Below the pieces are notes generated by a model that worked only from the letters and a program-made list of their open reading frames with translations, did not search any database and was not told where the DNA came from. A stretch of 34,319 nucleotides of DNA, from contig JAFGRO010000071.1 in assembly GCA_016935095.1 (NCBI GenBank), positions 1 through 34,319 of the forward strand. The letters are read 5' to 3'. Below, one piece after another: positions 30,112 to 34,319 of the stretch. The DNA comes from Candidatus Woesearchaeota archaeon (GTDB taxonomy: Archaea; Nanobdellota; Nanobdellia; Woesearchaeales; GW2011-AR15). How positions within the stretch are numbered: position 1 is the stretch's first letter; each line of letters begins with the position of its first letter. A program made the translations under genes and the position numbers.

Positions 30112-30960
30112 ATGAATTTTATTGAAAAACTTAAAGAAAAAGCAAAAGAGAATAATTCAATAGTGTGCATGGGAATGGATCCCTTGCTTAAGAGGATTCC
30201 TTTGCAGGGAAATCCAGAAGAAGTAATAACAAAATTTTATTTTGATATTCTGGAAAGAATGATTAAAGAAAATATAAAGCCTGCAATAGTCAAGCCGAAT
30301 ATTGCATTTTATGAGCAGTATGGCTTTGAAGGGTTAAGAGCTTTAAAAACTTTAATTCAAAAATACCAGGAAGCGGGAATTCCTGTGCTTTTGGATGCAA
30401 AAAGAGGAGATATCGGCAAGACATCAATGGCTTATGCAAAATCACTTTTTGAATTTTGGGGAGCAGATGCAATTACAATTGCCCCTTACATGGGTTCTGA
30501 TTCAATAGACCCTTTTACAGATTGGTGTGAGCAGGGAAAAGGTGTTTATGTGCTTGTAAAAACATCTAATAAAGGAGCTGTTGACCTGCAGAATCTCAAA
30601 GTTGAAAATACTCCGATTTACATGAAAACAGCTGAGAAACTAGCAGGAGAATGGCATAAAACAGGAATTGGTTCTGTGATTGGCGCAACATATCCCCAGG
30701 AATTAGAAGAGATATCAAGATTCTTTGTTGATTCTGGAAAACAAATCCCAATGCTTATCCCGGGAGTAGGTGCGCAGGGCGGCACTGCACAGGATGTTGT
30801 AAATGTTTTAAAGAAGACAAATAATCCTCTGGCTATTCACAGGATAAACAGCTCATCCGGAATAAATTATGCCTATGAAAAAGAAAATTCTAGTGATTAT
30901 GCTGGTGCTGCTGTAAGGGCAATAGAAAAATTAAATAAAGAAATTAATTTTCAAGGTTAA
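30112..30960 (+). CDS. pyrF: OMP decarboxylase, type 2
   Basis: Decarboxylates OMP to UMP, the last step of pyrimidine synthesis. It has the catalytic tetrad of the family: K61 in KPNIAFYEQYG, and D95, K97, D100 in LLDAKRGDIGKTS. The length (282 aa) and the sequences VCMGMDPLL and IPGVGAQGGTAQDV are those of the longer type 2 enzyme common in bacteria. Most archaea have the shorter type 1 form of about 210-230 aa, so transfer from bacteria is possible. It lies between pyrE and pyrD, separated by 16 and 6 bp. Confidence 0.92.
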   Translation: MNFIEKLKEKAKENNSIVCMGMDPLLKRIPLQGNPEEVITKFYFDILERMIKENIKPAIVKPNIAFYEQYGFEGLRALKTLIQKYQEAGIPVLLDAKRGDIGKTSMAYAKSLFEFWGADAITIAPYMGSDSIDPFTDWCEQGKGVYVLVKTSNKGAVDLQNLKVENTPIYMKTAEKLAGEWHKTGIGSVIGATYPQELEEISRFFVDSGKQIPMLIPGVGAQGGTAQDVVNVLKKTNNPLAIHRINSSSGINYAYEKENSSDYAGAAVRAIEKLNKEINFQG

Positions 30961-30966
30961 TTAAAA

Positions 30967-31884
30967 ATGGCAGACCTATCAACAGAATTATGCGGAATAA
31001 AACTAAATAATCCCTTAATCCTGGCTTCCGGAATAATGGGCGTAACAGCTAGTTCTTTAGCCAATGTTGTTAAGAATGGAGCTGGTGCTGTAACTATTAA
31101 AAGCATTGGCCCTGAAGAAAGAAAAGGCCATCCCTGTCCTGTTATCACAACCTGGGAAGCAGGAATGATGAATGCTGTCGGTTTAAGTAATGCTGGAATT
31201 GACAGGGGCATTGAGGAAATTAAAAAATTTAAAGAAATGTGTGATGCGCCAATTATTGGCAGTGTATTTGCATTTAAGCAATCATTATTCGGAGAACTCA
31301 CTGAAAAAATATCTACTGTAAATCCGGATTTAATTGAAATAAACATAAGCTGCCCTAATGTTGAATCAGAAGCAGGAACACCTTTTGCTCTTGATGCAAA
31401 AGCAGCTTATTCTGTTACAAAACATGTTAAAGAAAAAACAAAGATTCCTGTTATTGTCAAATTAAGCCCTAACTCGCTTAATATAAAAGAAATAGCAAAA
31501 GAATGCGAAAAAGCAGGCGCAGACGCAATCAACATGGGAAACACGCTTGGCCCGGGTTTATTGATAAATATTGAAACAGCAAAGCCAATCCTGGCAAATA
31601 AATTTGGCGGCATATCTGGACCTGCAATTAAGCCGATTGCATTAAAACGGGTCTGGGATGTTTATGAAGCTGTAAAAATCCCTATAATTGGCACAGGCGG
31701 CGTAACTAATGGAAGAGACGCTGTTGAGATGCTCATGGCAGGAGCAACTGCTGTCGGCCTTGGCACAGCTGTTTATTCCCGCGGCATTGATGTTTTTAAT
31801 AAGATAAATGATGAAATAAAAGGATTCATGAAAAAGAATAACTATAAGTCAATTAAAGAGATGATAGGTAAGGCACATGTGTGA
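30967..31884 (+). CDS. pyrD: Dihydroorotate dehydrogenase, type 1B catalytic subunit
   Basis: Oxidises dihydroorotate to orotate using FMN. The catalytic base is C129 in EINISCPNVESEAGTPF, and cysteine (not serine) marks the class 1 enzyme. NPLILASGIMG and the C-terminal TGGVTNGRDAVEMLMAGATAVGLGTA bind FMN. The length of 305 aa is normal. It overlaps pyrK by 8 bp, which fits the 1B class where PyrD works with the iron-sulfur flavoprotein PyrK and NAD is the electron acceptor. Identification is firm. Confidence 0.94.
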   Translation: MADLSTELCGIKLNNPLILASGIMGVTASSLANVVKNGAGAVTIKSIGPEERKGHPCPVITTWEAGMMNAVGLSNAGIDRGIEEIKKFKEMCDAPIIGSVFAFKQSLFGELTEKISTVNPDLIEINISCPNVESEAGTPFALDAKAAYSVTKHVKEKTKIPVIVKLSPNSLNIKEIAKECEKAGADAINMGNTLGPGLLINIETAKPILANKFGGISGPAIKPIALKRVWDVYEAVKIPIIGTGGVTNGRDAVEMLMAGATAVGLGTAVYSRGIDVFNKINDEIKGFMKKNNYKSIKEMIGKAHV

Positions 31885-32680
31885 TGATCATAAAACAGAG
31901 CAACCAACAATTGTAGAAATCCTTAATATAAAAGACGAAGCTAAAGACATTAAGACATTTTATTTTAAGTATAATTTGGATGCTAAGCCCGGGCAGTTTT
32001 TTATTTTATGGCTTCCCGGGATTAATGAAAAGCCGTTTGGTGTTTCTTACCAGGATGAAGATAAGTTTGGAGCTACAATTTGCAAAGTAGGACCGTTTAC
32101 AGATGAATTGTTTAAATTAAAAAAAGGAGATAAAATAGGAATAAGAGGTCCTTATGGAACATCATTTGAATTAAAAGGGAAAAATATTGCCTTGGTTGCA
32201 GGAGGCTATGGTGTTGCTCCTTTAAGCTTTTTAGCTGATGAAGCAATAAAAAAAGGAATCATTGTGCATTTTATTTATGGTGCTAAAACCAAAAAAGTAT
32301 TGGTTAATTGTGATAAAAAATCTAAAAAATGCAAAGTACATTATACTACTGATGACGGCACTTACGGCCTGAAGGGATTTACAACAGAGAAATTAAAAGA
32401 GATTCTTGAAAAAGAAAAAATCGACTGCATCTATACAGTAGGTCCTGAAGTAATGATGAAAAGGGTTGTTGAGTTGAGCGATGAATTTAAAGTAGACTGC
32501 CAGTTGTCTTTAGAAAGATATATCAAGTGCGGCTTTGGAATCTGCGGACAGTGTGTTGTTGATGACATCGGCATAAGGATGTGCAAAGAAGGCCCCTGCA
32601 TTGATAAAAAACTAGTAAAAAAGATTTCTGAATTCGGCAAGTATAAGAGAGATGCTTCCGGGAAAAAGGTTGAGTTTTGA
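31877..32680 (+). CDS. pyrK: Dihydroorotate dehydrogenase electron transfer subunit
   Basis: Passes electrons from PyrD to NAD through FAD and a 2Fe-2S cluster. The FAD/NAD reductase fold shows GQFFILWLPG (FAD), GPYGTSFELKGKNIALVAGGYGVAPLSFLA (NAD side, residues split across the linker). The C-terminal cluster site has four cysteines in CGFGICGQCVVDD and GIRMCKEGPC. The length of 267 aa is normal. It is translationally coupled to pyrD by an 8-bp overlap and closes the operon. Confidence 0.92.
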   Translation: MCDDHKTEQPTIVEILNIKDEAKDIKTFYFKYNLDAKPGQFFILWLPGINEKPFGVSYQDEDKFGATICKVGPFTDELFKLKKGDKIGIRGPYGTSFELKGKNIALVAGGYGVAPLSFLADEAIKKGIIVHFIYGAKTKKVLVNCDKKSKKCKVHYTTDDGTYGLKGFTTEKLKEILEKEKIDCIYTVGPEVMMKRVVELSDEFKVDCQLSLERYIKCGFGICGQCVVDDIGIRMCKEGPCIDKKLVKKISEFGKYKRDASGKKVEF

Positions 32681-32724
32681 ATTATAGGCAATTATTCTTC
32701 TAAAAAATAGAAAATTTTATATAC

Positions 32725-32781
32725 TTTTCACATATGTGTAAAATATATTAAAAATAATCTTTGTTTTCAAATATGTGAAAA
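32725..32781 (+). promoter_or_regulatory. Duplicated operator-like site around the HEPN promoter
   Basis: TTTTCACATATGTG (32725-32738) and TTTTCAAATATGTG (32764-32777) differ by one base and are 39 bp apart. Both belong to near-palindromes: CACATATGTG is perfect, and TTTTCAAATATGTGAAAA at 32764-32781 pairs in eight of nine positions. A TATA-like AAATATATTA (32741-32750) lies between them, and the second site overlaps the start codon. This is the layout of an autoregulated toxin-antitoxin type promoter. The binding protein is unknown. Confidence 0.5.
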
Positions 32782-33173
32782 TGAAAAAAGAACAGCACAA
32801 GATTGCAGCCAAAAAGCATTTTTCAATAGCTAAAGAAATTGACAAAGATATAATTTCTGAAACAGATGAAGATATAAAACTAGCTTTGATAACAGTTTCA
32901 GCCCAAAATTATTTTTATGCTGCAATAAATGCTGTTGAATATGTTTTTGCAGGACTAAAAGACCCTGTTCATTCTAATGACCATAAAAGCAGAACATCTA
33001 ATCTATATTCTAACACTCAATTTTTTAAAAATAAGGAGATATATTTTGATTATAAAACAATAAATATTGAGACTAGAAGACAAGTAGCTTATAGGGCTGC
33101 AAATGGTAAAAAATACAAAAAACTAAAGCAATTTGCAGAAAAATGCATGGAGGAGTTAAATGAACAAATATGA
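32781..33173 (+). CDS. HEPN-like protein, partner of a nucleotidyltransferase
   Basis: Small helical protein of 130 aa. Family-like features are AQNYFYAAINAVEYVFAG, PVHSNDHKSRTSNL and YRAANGKKYKKLKQFAEKC. HEPN proteins are often RNases in toxin pairs, but the Rx4-6H catalytic motif is not evident here: the R in YRAANGKKY is followed by a tyrosine, not a histidine. It could be a substrate-binding or inactive member. A GTG at 32775 gives two more residues, but the ATG at 32781 is preferred. It overlaps the nucleotidyltransferase by 14 bp, so the two are co-translated. Confidence 0.65.
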   Translation: MKKEQHKIAAKKHFSIAKEIDKDIISETDEDIKLALITVSAQNYFYAAINAVEYVFAGLKDPVHSNDHKSRTSNLYSNTQFFKNKEIYFDYKTINIETRRQVAYRAANGKKYKKLKQFAEKCMEELNEQI

Positions 33174-33780
33174 TTTTGTAATTAACAATATAAAAAAAAA
33201 ATATAAAAATGATGAGCGCATATTAAAAATTTTAATCTATGGGTCAGTTGCAAGAGGTGATTTTTCTGAAAGGCACTCTGATTTGGATTTATTCATTGTC
33301 CTTAATAATGAAGAGCCTAATAAAAAAATAACAAAAAAATTGATTTTTGAATTAGAAAAAATCGCAATTAAATATTCTGTTAAAATACATGCAGAATTCC
33401 AGGGAAAATCTACAACTACTGAGGACCATACTCTTCTTCAGAAATTGCTTATTGAGGGAAAAATAATTGTTGATAATTACAATAAGCTAATATTTAATAC
33501 AAATGCTTTTGGCTTAAAGCCTTATTATGTCTTTGAATACAATGCATATAAATCAAAAAAAAGAACTTTGTTTTCCAAGCTGTTGCATGGAAAAAAAGTG
33601 AATTATCTAAAAAATGGAAAAAAACTAATAATAAACTATAAAGGGATAGCTGACAATAAAAATATAATTATTCTGGGAAGAAATGTTTTGATGATTATTG
33701 CAGGATTTGAAGCTGAAATAAGAAGAATATTTAAGAATTTTGATGTTGAGTATAATTTTAAAGGGATTGTTTTTAAGTAG
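33160..33780 (+). CDS. Minimal nucleotidyltransferase-like protein
   Basis: Residues 1-100 form a Pol-beta type nucleotidyltransferase with YGSVARGDFSERHSDLDLF: G28-S29 and metal-binding D41 and D43, the full GSx(11)DxD pattern, and a possible third acidic residue in HAEFQG. The C-terminal half (from about 110) has KSKKRTLFSKLLHGKK, NYKGIADNK and ILGRNVLMIIAGFEAEIRRIF, a region seen in other archaeal nucleotidyltransferases but of unknown role, possibly DNA binding. In HEPN/MNT pairs the nucleotidyltransferase adds nucleotides to the HEPN protein and silences it; that is the model here. Substrate not shown. Confidence 0.75.
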   Translation: MNKYDFVINNIKKKYKNDERILKILIYGSVARGDFSERHSDLDLFIVLNNEEPNKKITKKLIFELEKIAIKYSVKIHAEFQGKSTTTEDHTLLQKLLIEGKIIVDNYNKLIFNTNAFGLKPYYVFEYNAYKSKKRTLFSKLLHGKKVNYLKNGKKLIINYKGIADNKNIIILGRNVLMIIAGFEAEIRRIFKNFDVEYNFKGIVFK

Positions 33781-33791
33781 ATTAATTAGGA

Positions 33792-34211
33792 TTAGTCCAT
33801 TTCTACCCTATACTTTATTCTTATCTGATAAGTTTTGTTTGAATCTGTTTTTGAAAACTGCGCCGTAAAAATGCCTTTTTCTGGGGTTGAAAGGTCTTCA
33901 AATCCCCATTCATGCTGAAGAACAACATCATATAATTCATTTTGTTTTTTCATATGTTTTCTGACGAATTGTTGTTGGGATCCATAATACCTAACATCAC
34001 TAAGATGTAATTGAACAGTATCATCTTCCACAATGATATCTTCAATCGAAAGGACATTCTGTGTTCGTTTCGGGCAGTAACCGTTTGCTTGTTCTGCAAC
34101 GCCTTCATCTAAAAGAAACCTTCTTAAATCATCTGATAATAAATGATAGTTATCTCTATGACCATATAATTCAATCAATCTATCTATTTCCTTTACTTGT
34201 TGTCTGCTCAT
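33792..34211 (-). CDS. Hypothetical protein, 139 aa
   Basis: Unrecognised soluble protein rich in glutamine and charged residues (YYGSQQQFVRKHMKKQNELYD) with an N-terminal helix (MSRQQVKEIDRLIELYG) and a beta-rich end (FTAQFSKTDSNKTYQIRIKYRVEMD). It has a clear promoter: TTTATATAAT on the minus strand at 34235-34243, 24-32 nt before the ATG, so leaderless. It ends 12 bp from the nucleotidyltransferase gene, convergently. No function is proposed. Confidence 0.55.
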   Translation of the reverse strand: MSRQQVKEIDRLIELYGHRDNYHLLSDDLRRFLLDEGVAEQANGYCPKRTQNVLSIEDIIVEDDTVQLHLSDVRYYGSQQQFVRKHMKKQNELYDVVLQHEWGFEDLSTPEKGIFTAQFSKTDSNKTYQIRIKYRVEMD

Positions 34212-34234
34212 TTGTTTTTATTGAACACAAATCA

Positions 34235-34274
34235 TTATATAAACTTTTCTATTTTTACTACTTAAATGTAGTAA
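34235..34274 (-). promoter_or_regulatory. Promoter with 7-bp inverted repeat
   Basis: The minus-strand TATA box (34235-34243) is preceded by TTACTAC (34255-34261) and GTAGTAA (34268-34274), a perfect 7-bp inverted repeat with a 6-base spacer at the place where TFB binds. It could be an operator for the gene at 33792-34211. Confidence 0.4.
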
Positions 34275-34319
34275 TCCATTTAGCCCCTATAAAAAACATA
34301 AACTTTATAAATAAAAACC

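Overview
The window is archaeal and AT-rich. Markers of archaeal origin are ribosomal proteins L44e and S27e, the aIF2 alpha subunit, Nop10, a GINS subunit, Rad50 with a zinc hook, an archaeal-type cytidylate kinase, an S-layer protein of the archaeal S_layer_N/S_layer_C type, a tRNA intron at position 37/38, and TATA boxes placed so that many mRNAs would be almost leaderless. Gene content and style (FtsZ, this S-layer type, many short unknown proteins, some bacterial-looking metabolic genes) suggest a DPANN lineage close to Woesearchaeota or Pacearchaeota. That placement is inference. Arginine and pyrimidine synthesis genes and lipoyl synthase imply a biosynthetically richer member than most of that group.

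Layout. 1-2900: tandem hairpins at the left edge, lipA, an SPFH membrane protein on the minus strand, the first copy of a repeated structured RNA, a small unknown protein, and tRNA-Gly(GCC) with a 14-nt intron behind a truncated tRNA-like sequence. 2901-9067 (minus strand): a tight arginine operon in the order leader ORF, small ORF, argG, fused argB-argA, argD, argC, argH. A divergent ACT-domain protein (9298) shares its promoter region and is a good candidate regulator. 9970-15759: U32 protein, membrane protein, second structured-RNA copy, NAD(P)HX epimerase, rad50, and an unknown gene. 15760-20035: a strongly expressed-looking S-layer gene followed by a membrane glycosyltransferase. 20062-25451: radical SAM protein, GINS, L44e, a hydrolase, a deoxyribosyltransferase-HIT fusion, then S27e, aIF2 alpha and Nop10. 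25471-28148 (minus strand): FtsZ, an FKBP-type prolyl isomerase, cytidylate kinase. 28200-29317: third structured-RNA copy, a helix-turn-helix-like protein and a small membrane protein. 29415-32680: pyrE, pyrF (type 2), pyrD (type 1B), pyrK in one operon. 32725-34274: a HEPN/nucleotidyltransferase pair under a duplicated operator-like site, then an unknown gene.

The most notable item is a family of about 140-nt RNA elements at 1924-2066, 11733-11876 and 28309-28453, all on the plus strand and all intergenic. Each folds into three adjacent hairpins. In every copy the loop of hairpin 1 can pair with the loop of hairpin 3 through 6 to 8 base pairs, although the bases differ between copies. I cannot assign them to a known RNA class. 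Second in interest are the possible arginine-codon leader peptide with a U-rich tract in front of the arginine operon, the deoxyribosyltransferase-HIT fusion, and the tRNA-like half upstream of the tRNA gene.
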